A stretch of DNA of 64,000 bases, taken from positions 1 through 64,000 of the forward strand of contig CAZNPV010000011.1 of the NCBI GenBank assembly GCA_964575025.1. The letters are read 5' to 3'. Of this stretch, positions 1 through 9,007 are shown in pieces. Source of the stretch: JABMQB01 sp964575025. GTDB taxonomy: Bacteria > Bacteroidota > Bacteroidia > Bacteroidales > Prolixibacteraceae. Positions within the stretch are counted from its first letter, which is position 1. Each line of letters opens with the position of its first letter. The notes beneath the pieces are model-generated. The model did not search any database, was not told where the DNA came from, and saw only the letters and a program-made list of their open reading frames with translations. The position numbers and the translations under genes were made by a program.

Positions 1-133
1 AGAACGGGCAGTCCGCTATGCTCCTGCAAACTACACCGAAGAATTTACCGTTTCCCATGTAAGCAAAGGCATCTGGTTCCTGGTTATCGCTTCGGATGAA
101 ATTCTGAAAACTGAGAAGATTATTTTTCAATAA
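1..133 (+). CDS. C-terminal fragment of a probable T9SS-secreted protein
   Basis: Only the last 43 codons are present, read from base 2 to the TAA ending at 133; the gene starts outside the window. The fragment ends in a pattern typical of type IX secretion type A sorting tails: a GIWFLVIAS strand (compare the usual sG.Yl..i) followed by a basic stretch and a hydrophobic KIIFQ end. Such tails direct outer-membrane export and surface attachment or release in Bacteroidota. The catalytic or binding part of the protein is not visible, so its role is unknown. Confidence 0.5.
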   Translation, partial: ERAVRYAPANYTEEFTVSHVSKGIWFLVIASDEILKTEKIIFQ

Positions 134-150
134 AGACAAATTCCCTGAAA

Positions 151-232
151 TTATTTTCTGAGGAATGATTCAATCAACGTTGTTTTTCCTGCTTGTTGTG
201 GATCAATAACAACAAAAACAAAACTATATTTA
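151..232 (-). pseudogene. Possible ATPase fragment with Walker A-like motif
   Basis: On the minus strand a frame reads FVFVVIDPQQAGKTTLIESF and LRK to TAA at 151-153. QQAGKTTL resembles the P-loop of AAA-type ATPases (GPRQVGKTT), but the leading Gly is Asp here. It has no start codon in range and is closed upstream near 230. It may be debris of a lost ATPase gene between two plus-strand genes. Confidence 0.3.
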
Positions 233-280
233 TTGTCACTAATGGGGACTTACACTAAAATTTAGTTAAATAGAAGAATC

Positions 281-1606
281 ATGAATAATTTTTTTAAGTT
301 TTTGGTTTTATTTTTAGTAGTGGGTGCTTATGCATCCGCAGTATTTTCACAAAATGCCCGGCAACAGGTAGATCAGAGAAGAATGACGCCGGAAGAAAGA
401 GCCAGGTTTCAACAGAATCAAATTAAAGCAGATTTGGACAGGATATTTAATTATCTGAATGAAAATACCCCTGCACAGATTGTTAGCCTTGAATCAGGGG
501 AGGTGATTGAAGATTATAAGAATATTGACGCTTCAAGTGTTTTGGAAAGGGGAGCTTTTGGTATCCATACGTATGAATGGGGTGTTACCTACTCCGGAAT
601 GCTGAAAGTGGCAGAAATAACAGGGGACGAAAAATATGCAAATTATGCCTACGAACGCCTGAATTTAATTGGCGAATCATATCCATATTTTAAGGAAGTA
701 CAGGAAGAGACAGGTAACAGCGGGTTAAGGGGATTAATAACCCCCAAGTGGCTCGACGATTGTGGTTCAATGGGTGCGGCCATGATGAAGGCTTCGTTTA
801 GGAATCCTGGTCTGGCAAAAATAATTCGCCCGGTAGTGGATAATGCATTCGATTTTGTAATGCATAAAGAGTACCGTTTATATAACGGGATACTGGCACG
901 TTTGCGTCCAACAAAAAATTCGGTGTGGCTTGATGATATGTATATGGGCATTCCTCCCATTGCATACATGGCCAGACTAATCGAAAAGGAAGATTCCGAA
1001 AAAGCGGATACCTATTACGATGAAGCAGCCCTTCAGATTGAATTGTTTAAAAAAATTCTGTGGATTCCTGAAAATAATCTCTACCGTCACGGTTGGATTG
1101 AAAAGATGGAGGAACATCCGTCATTTTATTGGGCCAGGGCAAACGGCTGGGCTCTGCTTGCTGTTTGTGATGTTCTTGATGTGCTTCCTGAAGATCATAT
1201 CGCCAGGGACGGGATTATGGAACTCTTTAAAAATCATATCAGGGGGTTGGTGGTCTTGCAATCGGGCGACGGATTATGGCACCAATTACTCGACCGGAAT
1301 GACTCATACCTCGAAACAAGCGCTTCTGCCATGTTTACTTACTGCATTGCACACGCCATAAATGAAGGTTGGATTGACGGTATGGTTTACGAACCAGTAG
1401 CCCAGGCTGGTTGGAGAGGCGTTACAACAAAAATCAATGAGCTTGGACAGGTGGAAGACACTTGTATAGGTACCGGATTGGGTTTCGAACCTGGTTTTTA
1501 TTACAAGCGTCCTGCGAGTGTATTTGCTGCGCATGGTTATGGTCCTGTATTGCTTGCCGGTGCTGAAATGATAAAACGTATTGAAAATTCATTTGACGGG
1601 GAGTGA
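281..1606 (+). CDS. GH105 unsaturated rhamnogalacturonyl hydrolase (YteR/YesR-like)
   Basis: A 441-residue exported protein with a signal peptide (hydrophobic residues 4-22, likely cleaved near SQ-N at 24). Family GH105 enzymes remove the unsaturated galacturonyl residue from oligosaccharides released by pectate or rhamnogalacturonan lyases. Visible family features are the (alpha/alpha)6-barrel motifs WLDDMYMG (216-223, with the Asp pair expected to be catalytic), WARANGW (284-290), SYLETSASA (342-350) and a late GTG loop. The length is slightly above the usual 370-390 because of the signal and a charged linker. It is followed by a GH106 rhamnosidase and a GH28 fragment on the same strand, which fits degradation of rhamnogalacturonan I. 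The family assignment is firm; the exact substrate is inferred from context. Confidence 0.85.
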   Translation: MNNFFKFLVLFLVVGAYASAVFSQNARQQVDQRRMTPEERARFQQNQIKADLDRIFNYLNENTPAQIVSLESGEVIEDYKNIDASSVLERGAFGIHTYEWGVTYSGMLKVAEITGDEKYANYAYERLNLIGESYPYFKEVQEETGNSGLRGLITPKWLDDCGSMGAAMMKASFRNPGLAKIIRPVVDNAFDFVMHKEYRLYNGILARLRPTKNSVWLDDMYMGIPPIAYMARLIEKEDSEKADTYYDEAALQIELFKKILWIPENNLYRHGWIEKMEEHPSFYWARANGWALLAVCDVLDVLPEDHIARDGIMELFKNHIRGLVVLQSGDGLWHQLLDRNDSYLETSASAMFTYCIAHAINEGWIDGMVYEPVAQAGWRGVTTKINELGQVEDTCIGTGLGFEPGFYYKRPASVFAAHGYGPVLLAGAEMIKRIENSFDGE

Positions 1607-1728
1607 TCATGCGGAGGATGCTTTAACGTGCAATAACAATGAAACAAGCCCCGATGGGTTGGGACGAATTACCTGTATGCCGAACTGGAAGGCATATGAT
1701 ACCTTATAAATTTAACACTTTTAATCAT

Positions 1729-4563
1729 ATGAAATTCGAACTCCTCATACTTATCATCCCATTCTTTTTTCTGCAGTCCTGTGGGGATATGAATACAAAA
1801 ACAGCAGACTGGCCGGAAATAACATCACAAACCAAACCGTGGACACGGTGGTGGTGGCATGATAGTGCAGTGAATCCGGATGATTTGACAGCAAATATGG
1901 AAGCACTGAAAGAAGCTGGTTTTGGAGGATTTGAAATCACACCCATTTATGGAGTGAAAGGATATGAAAAGGATGCATTGAAATTTCAGTCTGATGAGTG
2001 GATGAAAGCATTGGAATATACCTTACAGGAAGCCGAACGACTTGACGTAGGCATTGACCTGGCCAATGCTTCAGGGTGGCCTTTTGGTGGACCATGGATT
2101 CAGGCTGATCATGCGTGTAAGAATTTTCACTACAAGCGATACGCATTGAAAGGAGGGAAACGGTTGAGTGAAAAAATAACCTTTATTCAGCCACCAATGG
2201 TTCGCGCCGTTGGCCAGCGTTTGGATATCACTGAAATAAAATTTCCAATCAGCAGCAATCCCAATTTGCGGGAAATGGCTTTGGAACAGGTGCGTTTTGA
2301 AAAACCCTTGCCTCTTCAGGCCTTGATAGCGTACAGCGATGGAAATGAAGTGCTTGACCTTACCGGTAACGTTGAAGACGATGGAACCCTGAACTGGGAA
2401 GCTCCGGAGGGCAGTTGGAACCTGTATGCTCTTTTTCAGGGATGGCACGGAAAAATGGTTGAACGGGCTGGTTATGGTGGAGAAGGAAACGTTATCGATC
2501 ATTTTTCAGAAGAAGCAATACGGGAATTCTTGAAATTTTTTGATGAACAGGCAGAGAACATGGATTTATCGGCATTAAGAGCGTTCTTCAACGATTCCTA
2601 TGAAGTAGATGATGCATCAGGACAGGCGAACTGGACAACAAAATTATTTGACGAATTTAAAGCTCATCGGGGATATGACCTGAAGGAGTATTTACCGGCC
2701 CTTCTCGGAGAGGGTGAAGAGGAGATGAACAACCGGGTGCTTTGTGATTACCGGGAGACGATTTCAGATCTTCTCCTTGAAAAATTCACAGAAGTGTGGG
2801 CCGGATGGGCGGAAACGCATGGTGCCGTTATCCGGAATCAGGCGCACGGGTCTCCGGCCAATATCTTAGATTTGTACAGCGCAAGCCATATACCGGAAAC
2901 TGAAGGTACCAGTCCAATGCGGATTAAGATGGCCAGTTCTGCCGGCCATGTTTCCGGAAAACCACTGATTGCTTGCGAAGCGGCAACCTGGTTGGATGAA
3001 CATTTTCTGGCTAACCTGGCTGATGCAAAGCAAAATATTGACCGTTACCTGGCGCATGGTGTTAACCATATGGTTTACCATGGAACTCCTTATTCGCCTT
3101 TGGATGCAGAATGGCCGGGCTGGATGTTTTATGCATCGGTTCATTTTGCTCCAACCAATAGTTTATGGCCTGAAATGAAAGCATTGAATGAGTATGTTAC
3201 CTATTGCCAGTCATTCATGCAAAACTCCAGTCCGGATAACGACATTTTACTTTATTTCCCGATTTATGACGCCTGGTCAGAAAAAGGAAATGAAATGCTC
3301 CGCCATTTTGGGCACGAATGGGAAACATTAACAAGAAACATAAGTGAATTTTTACTCAACAACGGTTACACGTTCGATTACATTTCGGATAAACAAATTC
3401 AGCAACTTTCAACCCGGGAAAACCAGGTTATTGCACCTGGGGCAACATATAAAACACTGGTTATTCCATCTTGTAAATATATCCCGTTGGAAACATTGGA
3501 GAAATTATTGCAACTCGCACAAGAGGGCGCAACCATCCTATTTGAAGATCATCTGCCAGAAGATATTCCCGGAATGTTTGACCGGAAGAATCGTCAGCAG
3601 ATTTTTAAAAACCGTATAAATTCATTAACCGTTGAGGAGAATAAAGATTACTCATTGGCAAAAAGAGGAAAAGGAGAAGTGTTATCAGGGAAGGATATGG
3701 TACCTATGTTGAAGAAAGTTGACATTTTTCCTGAAAAATTGACGGAAGCAGGATTGTGGTTCAACAGGGTAAAAAGAGAGGAGGGGGCCTGTTATTTTAT
3801 CAGCAATTGGGGAAACCAACCGGTAGATCAATGGATAACATTACAAAGATCGGGGAGGGATGCGGTTTGGTTTAATCCCATGACACATGAGAAAGGAAAA
3901 GCAAAAATTATACGGATTGACAGGAATCAATCTCAGGTTTATCTGCAATTGAAACCCGGTGAAAGCATAATTTTACAATGGTACCCCTATGAGGTTGATT
4001 TGGAAGAATATCCGATATGGAAGATTTCCGGGGAAAAAACAGCGTTGGAAGGAGAGTGGAATGTTTCCTTTGAACAAGGCGGACCAACGCTTCCGGCTTC
4101 CTTTAAAACTACAGAATTAAAATCGTGGACAGAACGATCGGATGAATTAAAAATATTCTCAGGAACAGCCAGCTATAAAATTTCATTTACAATAGCTAAA
4201 AATGACACAACGCCGGCTTACATTTTGGATCTGGGCGAAATCCATGAATCAGCTTCCATCTATTTAAATGGTGAAAAAACAGGAAATGTATGGGGACCAT
4301 CCTCCCAAATCATTATCAACTCAAACAATTTACAAGAAACCAATAAGGTAGAGATTAAGGTATCGAACCTAATGGCAAATCGAATCATTGACATGGATAA
4401 AAAGGGGATGAATTACAAACGGTTTTATAACATTAATTTTGCTGCACGAAAGCAGGAAAACAGGGGGCCTGACGGGCTTTTTACCGCAGCCAACTGGGAG
4501 CCGGTCAGGTCCGGATTGATAGGACCTGTAAGTCTGACTCCTCTAAGTCTCAAGAATCAATGA
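1729..4563 (+). CDS. GH106-type alpha-L-rhamnosidase, lipoprotein
   Basis: I start this gene at 1729, where the product begins with a clear lipoprotein signal (MKFELLILII... ending LQSC at about residue 19). An in-frame ATG at 1639 would add 30 residues before the signal and is unlikely. The 944-residue product has the GH106 layout: an early RWWWHDSAV segment, GFGGFEITPIYG, then the FFNDSYEVDD and NQAHGSPAN segments (about residues 287-297 and 370-378) where the acidic catalytic residues of this family lie, and a C-terminal beta-sandwich domain. GH106 enzymes release L-rhamnose from rhamnogalacturonan or related glycans at the cell surface or in the periplasm. The gene stops 4 bp before the next reading frame, so the two are probably co-transcribed. 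Confidence 0.8.
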   Translation: MKFELLILIIPFFFLQSCGDMNTKTADWPEITSQTKPWTRWWWHDSAVNPDDLTANMEALKEAGFGGFEITPIYGVKGYEKDALKFQSDEWMKALEYTLQEAERLDVGIDLANASGWPFGGPWIQADHACKNFHYKRYALKGGKRLSEKITFIQPPMVRAVGQRLDITEIKFPISSNPNLREMALEQVRFEKPLPLQALIAYSDGNEVLDLTGNVEDDGTLNWEAPEGSWNLYALFQGWHGKMVERAGYGGEGNVIDHFSEEAIREFLKFFDEQAENMDLSALRAFFNDSYEVDDASGQANWTTKLFDEFKAHRGYDLKEYLPALLGEGEEEMNNRVLCDYRETISDLLLEKFTEVWAGWAETHGAVIRNQAHGSPANILDLYSASHIPETEGTSPMRIKMASSAGHVSGKPLIACEAATWLDEHFLANLADAKQNIDRYLAHGVNHMVYHGTPYSPLDAEWPGWMFYASVHFAPTNSLWPEMKALNEYVTYCQSFMQNSSPDNDILLYFPIYDAWSEKGNEMLRHFGHEWETLTRNISEFLLNNGYTFDYISDKQIQQLSTRENQVIAPGATYKTLVIPSCKYIPLETLEKLLQLAQEGATILFEDHLPEDIPGMFDRKNRQQIFKNRINSLTVEENKDYSLAKRGKGEVLSGKDMVPMLKKVDIFPEKLTEAGLWFNRVKREEGACYFISNWGNQPVDQWITLQRSGRDAVWFNPMTHEKGKAKIIRIDRNQSQVYLQLKPGESIILQWYPYEVDLEEYPIWKISGEKTALEGEWNVSFEQGGPTLPASFKTTELKSWTERSDELKIFSGTASYKISFTIAKNDTTPAYILDLGEIHESASIYLNGEKTGNVWGPSSQIIINSNNLQETNKVEIKVSNLMANRIIDMDKKGMNYKRFYNINFAARKQENRGPDGLFTAANWEPVRSGLIGPVSLTPLSLKNQ

Positions 4564-4567
4564 AACA

Positions 4568-5473
4568 ATGAATTGCACTAATGTAAAGATCAGTTTACTA
4601 AGTTTTCTTTTCGTATGCTGGTGTTTTTTATTAACCGGTCAAAATGTACAGGATACCGTTGCCGGCATCCCGGTAAATTACGATGAGTCAAAAACCGGTT
4701 CGTATACCCTGCCCGATCCACTGGTTTTTCCGGATGGGAAGAAAGTGAAAAATGCCAGGCAGTGGATAAAAAAAAGGCAGCCTCAAGTTGTGTCTCTTTT
4801 TGAGAAATTTCAGTATGGAAAAGTACCTGAAGTTACGGATAAAATGGATGTTCACATTTTTGCTCCGACCACACCAATACCGGCACCCAGTTCCGATGCA
4901 ATCGACCTGGGTGTTTGCTCCAATGTTTTAATCAGAGGTTGCTATATGTCGGTGAATGATGATGCCATTGCGTTAAAGGGCGGAAAAGGGCCTTGGGCCG
5001 ACGAAGATTCCAACAACGGCCTAGACAAAAATATCCTGATTGAAAACAATTCTTTTGGTTTTTGCCACTCTGCGCTAACCTGTGGCAGTGAGTCGATTCA
5101 TAACCGGAACATCCTAATGCGAAATTGCAAAGTGGAAGATATTGCCCGGTTAATTCACCTCAAAATGCGACCTGATACACCGCAGAAATATGAATACATT
5201 ACCATTGAAAATATCAACGGTAGCGGAAGGAATTGCATTTATATTAAACCATGGACGCAGTTTTTCGATTTAAAAGGGCGCGAAACCCCACCGGTTTCAG
5301 TGGCTGAGAATATCCTGTTCAGAAATATCACAATGGAGGTAAAACGTTTTACGGATATTGGAATTACAGAACATGACAAACTGAAAAATTTCACTTTTGA
5401 AAATCTGGACATTAAAGCAGAGGATATAAAATTTGATGCCTCGGTTTTTGAAGGGCTAAAATTGAAAATGTAG
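4568..5473 (+). pseudogene. In-frame chimera: CE15 esterase N-terminus joined to GH28 polygalacturonase C-terminal half
   Basis: The 301-residue frame is open, but it joins pieces of two families. Residues 1 to about 97 look like the start of a CE15 glucuronoyl esterase: signal peptide, then YTLPDPLVFPDGKKV, then ARQWIKKRQPQVVSLFEKFQYGKVP. Its serine catalytic domain is absent. From about residue 100 the sequence is the C-terminal half of a Bacteroidetes GH28 beta-helix enzyme, with SSDAIDL (108-114), NDDAIALKGGKGP (about 130-142), CHSALTCGSE and LKMRPDTPQ, which correspond to the NTD, DD, GHG and RIK-type catalytic blocks. The N-terminal half of the beta-helix is missing. The simplest reading is a deletion between two neighbouring pectin genes, with the junction near 4855-4890. 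It has a start, a signal and no stop, so it may be expressed; whether it folds is unknown. Confidence 0.7.
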
Positions 5474-5674
5474 CAGTAAATGGTGAGCTGTTGCAAAATT
5501 TTTAAGAAAATAAACGAATCCAGGCGACAAAGAATAATCTATATAATTTTAGTTTTCAATGCATTGTTTTAATTTACAGAAACAATGGATAAAATACTAT
5601 TGCGTCAGGCAAAATTAGAAGCAACCATATAGGTCAATTTTCCATCACTATATAAACACTTAAATTCCTATATC

Positions 5675-7129
5675 ATGAAATTCAAATTATTGACAATTTC
5701 TTTTTTAGCATTCATCTTACTATTTGGTTGTTATGAATATGATGATGGGCTATACATGAACATGGACATGGAATCATTGCCGGAATCATACAATGAAAAA
5801 TACAAAGGCTATGAAGAAAATCCCTTCATAAAAGTAACTGACCAACCTATATCGACATTTTCAGTTGATGCAGATGGTGCTTCCTATGCTAATATGAGAA
5901 GATATTTATATTTAGGGCAAACACCCCCAAAAGCTTCTGTGAGAATTGAGGAGTATATCAATTATTTTACTTTTGATTATCCGGAGCCAGTAAATGGAGA
6001 AAATGTTTCCTTACATTCAGAGTTGTCTATCTGCCCCTGGAATACTGACCATTCCCTTATGCGAATTGGCATGAAGGGAAAAACAATTCCTGCTAATGAA
6101 CTTCCAAATTCAAATTATGTCTTTTTAATGGATGTTTCGGGTTCAATGAATTCACCAGATAAGCTTGGTATTTTAAAAACTGGATTCAAAACAATGGTTG
6201 ACAACCTGAAAGACCAGGATAGAATTGCAATAGTAACATATGCAGGTAAAGCAGGAGTCTTGCTTCCTTCAACATTTGGAGATGAAAAAGATAAAATTAA
6301 AGAAGCAATAGATAAACTTGGCGCAGGGGGTTCAACAGCAGGCGCTGCGGGGATACAGACTGCATATGAAATTGCTGAGGATAACTATATTCCATCTGGA
6401 AACAATAGAGTTATTTTAGGTTCAGATGGGGACTTTAACGTTGGACCTTCTTCAACAGATGAATTGGTTGAATTGATTGAAGAAAAAAGGGAATCAGGAA
6501 TTTATTTAACTGTATTGGGAGTCGGAGGAGGAAATTTAAATGACCACATGATGGAACAAATTGCAAATAAAGGCAATGGTAATTACGAATACATTGATAA
6601 TGCAAAACAAATCCAAAAGGTTTTTACAAATGAATTAGGAAAGTTCTATACAATTGCCAAAGATTCTAAAATTCAAATAACATTTAATGGGAATAGGGTG
6701 GACTCTTACCGCCTGATTGGATATGAAAATCGAAAGTTAGATAATGAGGATTTTGAAAATGATTCAACAGATGCTGGAGAAATAGGTTCATCTCAGACAA
6801 TAACCGCATTGTACGAATTACTACTAACGGATGGATTGAACAGTGAAAAATACGCACAATTTGATTTTAGGTATAAAAAACCTGATGAAAATCAGAGCAG
6901 ATTAATGTCTCATGAGATTAATACGTCACCTCAGGATATATCATTGTCATCTGAAAACATGAGATTTTCCGCTGCAATTAGTGGTTTTGGCCTTCTTGTG
7001 AAACAATCCGAATATAAAGGAACAGCTTCAAAACAGATGGTTCTTGACTTATCGGAAAATTCTGTTTCATTTGACCCGTTTGGTTATAGACAGGAATTTA
7101 TTGAATTGGTTACGAATTGGACAGAATAA
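5675..7129 (+). CDS. YfbK-like von Willebrand factor A domain lipoprotein
   Basis: A 484-residue protein with a lipoprotein signal (LLFGC, Cys19). Residues about 50-140 match the vWF_A N-terminal region of YfbK-type proteins (PISTFSVDADGASYANMRR, RIEEYINYF), followed by a vWA domain whose MIDAS motif DVSGS lies at 153-157. The C-terminal part (about 310-484) resembles the DUF3520 region. Many Bacteroidota homologues carry an extra N-terminal carboxypeptidase-like domain, which is missing here. The canonical ATDGDFN segment reads GSDGDFN, a small departure near a metal-binding loop. Function in this family is poorly defined; an envelope-associated protein-binding role is the usual inference. 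It is not obviously linked to the pectin cluster upstream. Confidence 0.8.
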   Translation: MKFKLLTISFLAFILLFGCYEYDDGLYMNMDMESLPESYNEKYKGYEENPFIKVTDQPISTFSVDADGASYANMRRYLYLGQTPPKASVRIEEYINYFTFDYPEPVNGENVSLHSELSICPWNTDHSLMRIGMKGKTIPANELPNSNYVFLMDVSGSMNSPDKLGILKTGFKTMVDNLKDQDRIAIVTYAGKAGVLLPSTFGDEKDKIKEAIDKLGAGGSTAGAAGIQTAYEIAEDNYIPSGNNRVILGSDGDFNVGPSSTDELVELIEEKRESGIYLTVLGVGGGNLNDHMMEQIANKGNGNYEYIDNAKQIQKVFTNELGKFYTIAKDSKIQITFNGNRVDSYRLIGYENRKLDNEDFENDSTDAGEIGSSQTITALYELLLTDGLNSEKYAQFDFRYKKPDENQSRLMSHEINTSPQDISLSSENMRFSAAISGFGLLVKQSEYKGTASKQMVLDLSENSVSFDPFGYRQEFIELVTNWTE

Positions 7130-7381
7130 CTTTGCCAACTTTAACGGGAATGAGCCTATATTTGTAAGTGTTATTCGAAGAGCTGTAGCGCCTATGCTGA
7201 AGCTTCAACAATGCATTTTCCATGCTTAAAATCTACTGACGTTTTATGTTGTAGGTCAATAATAATACCCTGGGTTGGTTTTGTTTACTCATTTAGCTTA
7301 TTGGTCATACTCCTAACCCGTAAATATTTATATCTGGTTATCTTTCCTTTAAGAGTTAAGCTATGGTGGCGGTTACAATAA

Positions 7382-7570
7382 AATCCAATGAAAAGAAACT
7401 ATACGAACCATTGTTTACATCACAGCATTGCTGCCCATTTGCCTGAGAATGGGACAGACCTTCGGTATATCCAGGAATAACTGGGGCATGAGAGTTCAAA
7501 AACTACTGAATTTTATACCCAATTATCGAAAATGGATTTTGACAAATTCAATCCCGAGTTTGACAGTTGA
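7382..7570 (+). pseudogene. Tyrosine recombinase (phage-type integrase) C-terminal remnant
   Basis: Translating from 7409 gives the signature C-terminal core of a tyrosine recombinase: HHSIAAHLPENGTDLRYIQE, then a TAA stop, then LGHESSKTTEFYTQLS and a short tail to TGA at 7568-7570. The motif normally reads HSfAthLlenGtDlryIQelLGHssskTTeiYthv, so the HxxR-helix region, the LGH block and the catalytic Tyr (in FYTQ) are recognisable. The TAA falls where a Leu codon is expected (TTA to TAA would do it). The frame is closed upstream of 7382, so the N-terminal domain and first catalytic Arg are gone. It is a dead fragment of an integrative element or mobile gene, next to an IS1634 remnant. Confidence 0.8.
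7537..7570 (+). repeat. Left arm of imperfect inverted repeat (pairs with 8883-8916)
   Basis: The last 34 bases of the recombinase remnant recur in inverted orientation at 8883-8916. I count 28 identities in 33 aligned positions with one single-base gap; the core ACTCGGG plus AACTGT is exact. The right copy, read on the minus strand, also ends in a short open tail IPEFNS-stop that parallels NPEFDS-stop here. The pair brackets the IS1634 transposase remnant. Confidence 0.6.
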
Positions 7571-7626
7571 TTTTTTTAACTCTATAATATACAATACAAT
7601 AACGGGTGCCATTTAAGTTTGTGACA

Positions 7627-8744
7627 CTACATTTCTTCTTTTTTCAATATTTTCGGCGGTATCTTCATATTCATCGCTCTTAGTAGTTTCATGGCATTCT
7701 CCTGTATATCAGTTCTGACCCATAAGATATGCTTTCGGACTTTTACCGGAATGGCCAACACCTGGTTTAGTTCCTTCATTCCCTGAACTGCGGTCAGGGA
7801 TCTTGACTTAATCCAGCCTTGTTCGATGGACTTATAGTTTAGTTGCTCATCTTTTTCACGGAGGCTCTTTGTCAGGTGGGCTTCACAAAGGTATGCAAGA
7901 AAACAAACCATGATATGCCCCATTATCCGTTCATCGGTCCAATGGAACATCGGTCTTGTTTTAAACGTTCCTTTTAGTTCTCCGAAGGCATCCTCAATAC
8001 GCCAGAGTTGTTTGTATTCAGAGACAATGCGTTCAGCGGACATGGATTCTTTTTTTACATTGGTTATGATCCCGAAAGACCCATCCCTTCGGCTCTCTTT
8101 TTCGATGGCTTCCAGATTTAGCGTAGGCTTTTCCTTGTCGCTTACGCAAACATACTTTTTATAATTTGAGTTGCTGATGAACTCTTTGTTTGTCAGTCTT
8201 TTCTTTGATAGCTTAGTCTTGATTTTGTTCAGAATGTCCTCCCCGGTTTTACGGTCCCGTTCTGCCCGTGTCTTTGACCAGGTAATAATGTACAGATGTT
8301 GCAGTTCAATCTCATTGTCAAACAATCCGGGATAAAACCTATCCAGCAGACGGTCAAAAAGCCCGAGCTTGGAAATCGGTTCCATGAACCGGGAGGCTAC
8401 CATAGAAAACACAGCTCGTTTAAAATCAAACTGAAGGCGAACATGATCTTGGGCAATGCCGGAAAGGATGGTGCCTATCCCAAGTTTTTCATATAAGTGC
8501 TCCAAAATCAACAAAGGTCCATAAAGGTAAGCCTGGCTGATGTCAATCGATTCTGCAAGGTTCAGGGCTGTTACCCGATCAAGGTGTTTGCTGATGGCTT
8601 CAGCCAGTTGCTCAAGCCTCCCTTTTCTTCAACATGGCCAAGGGAAAGAAGAACCCTTTGCATTACCTTCCCTTCGTGCCGGAAAGACTCGACAAGGTGG
8701 TAATAAGCATCTCCGCGACTGTTTTTTGTTATTCGGATATACAT
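7627..8744 (-). pseudogene. IS1634-family transposase, frameshifted and internally deleted
   Basis: Read from the ATG at 8744, the product starts MYIRITKNSRGDAYYHLVES, the usual N-terminus of IS1634-family transposases. Near 8635-8640 an AAAGGG run lacks one base and the frame breaks; the next frame continues in register (GRLEQLAEAISKHL...), passes through 8514 and stays open to the TAG at 7627. At about 8285-8295 LQHLY is joined directly to IITWSKTRAERDR, so the segment that should carry the first two Asp residues of the DDE site is missing. The late YKQLWRIEDAFGELK block, with the Glu, remains. The family is normally over 500 residues and only about 370 are left here. It cannot be an active transposase. 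I could not define clear terminal inverted repeats or a target duplication. Confidence 0.8.
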
Positions 8745-8882
8745 CGGTTAATGTTTATGCATCATAATATAAACATAAGTATGATATATAATGTAAATAC
8801 ACTGTAAAATTGTTCACTACGTTTTTGAAAATCGAAAACAAAAACCCAGTATTTATGCGGGATTCAGATGAGTCGACCTTAC

Positions 8883-8916
8883 TTAACTGTTAAACTCGGG
8901 AATTGATTTAATCAAA
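8883..8916 (-). repeat. Right arm of imperfect inverted repeat (pairs with 7537-7570)
   Basis: This 34-base stretch is the inverted counterpart of the 3' end of the recombinase remnant at 7537-7570. On the minus strand its frame reads a short tail ending PEFNS and TAA. It may be the end of a second recombinase copy or a site recognised by the lost element. No more of a recombinase gene could be read on the minus strand here. Confidence 0.55.
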
Positions 8917-9007
8917 TAATTCACCGATCCCGATGGCTAACGGCAGACGAAATACCCCGTAGCTCTGCCATGGGGATAGTCTACTTTAAGGATCTTCTTT
9001 ATTTCCG

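Noticed and set aside
1607..1728. Short frame ending MPNWKAYDTL between GH105 and GH106 genes
   Set aside because: It has some protein-like character but no start or recognisable family, and could be chance in a 120-bp gap.
7157..7164. TATATTTG promoter-like box after the vWA gene
   Set aside because: It fits the -7 consensus, but no intact gene follows; the only downstream reading is the recombinase remnant, so no function can be assigned.
7428..7616. 62-codon plus-strand frame
   Set aside because: It is a shadow of the tyrosine recombinase remnant, which reads correctly in another frame.
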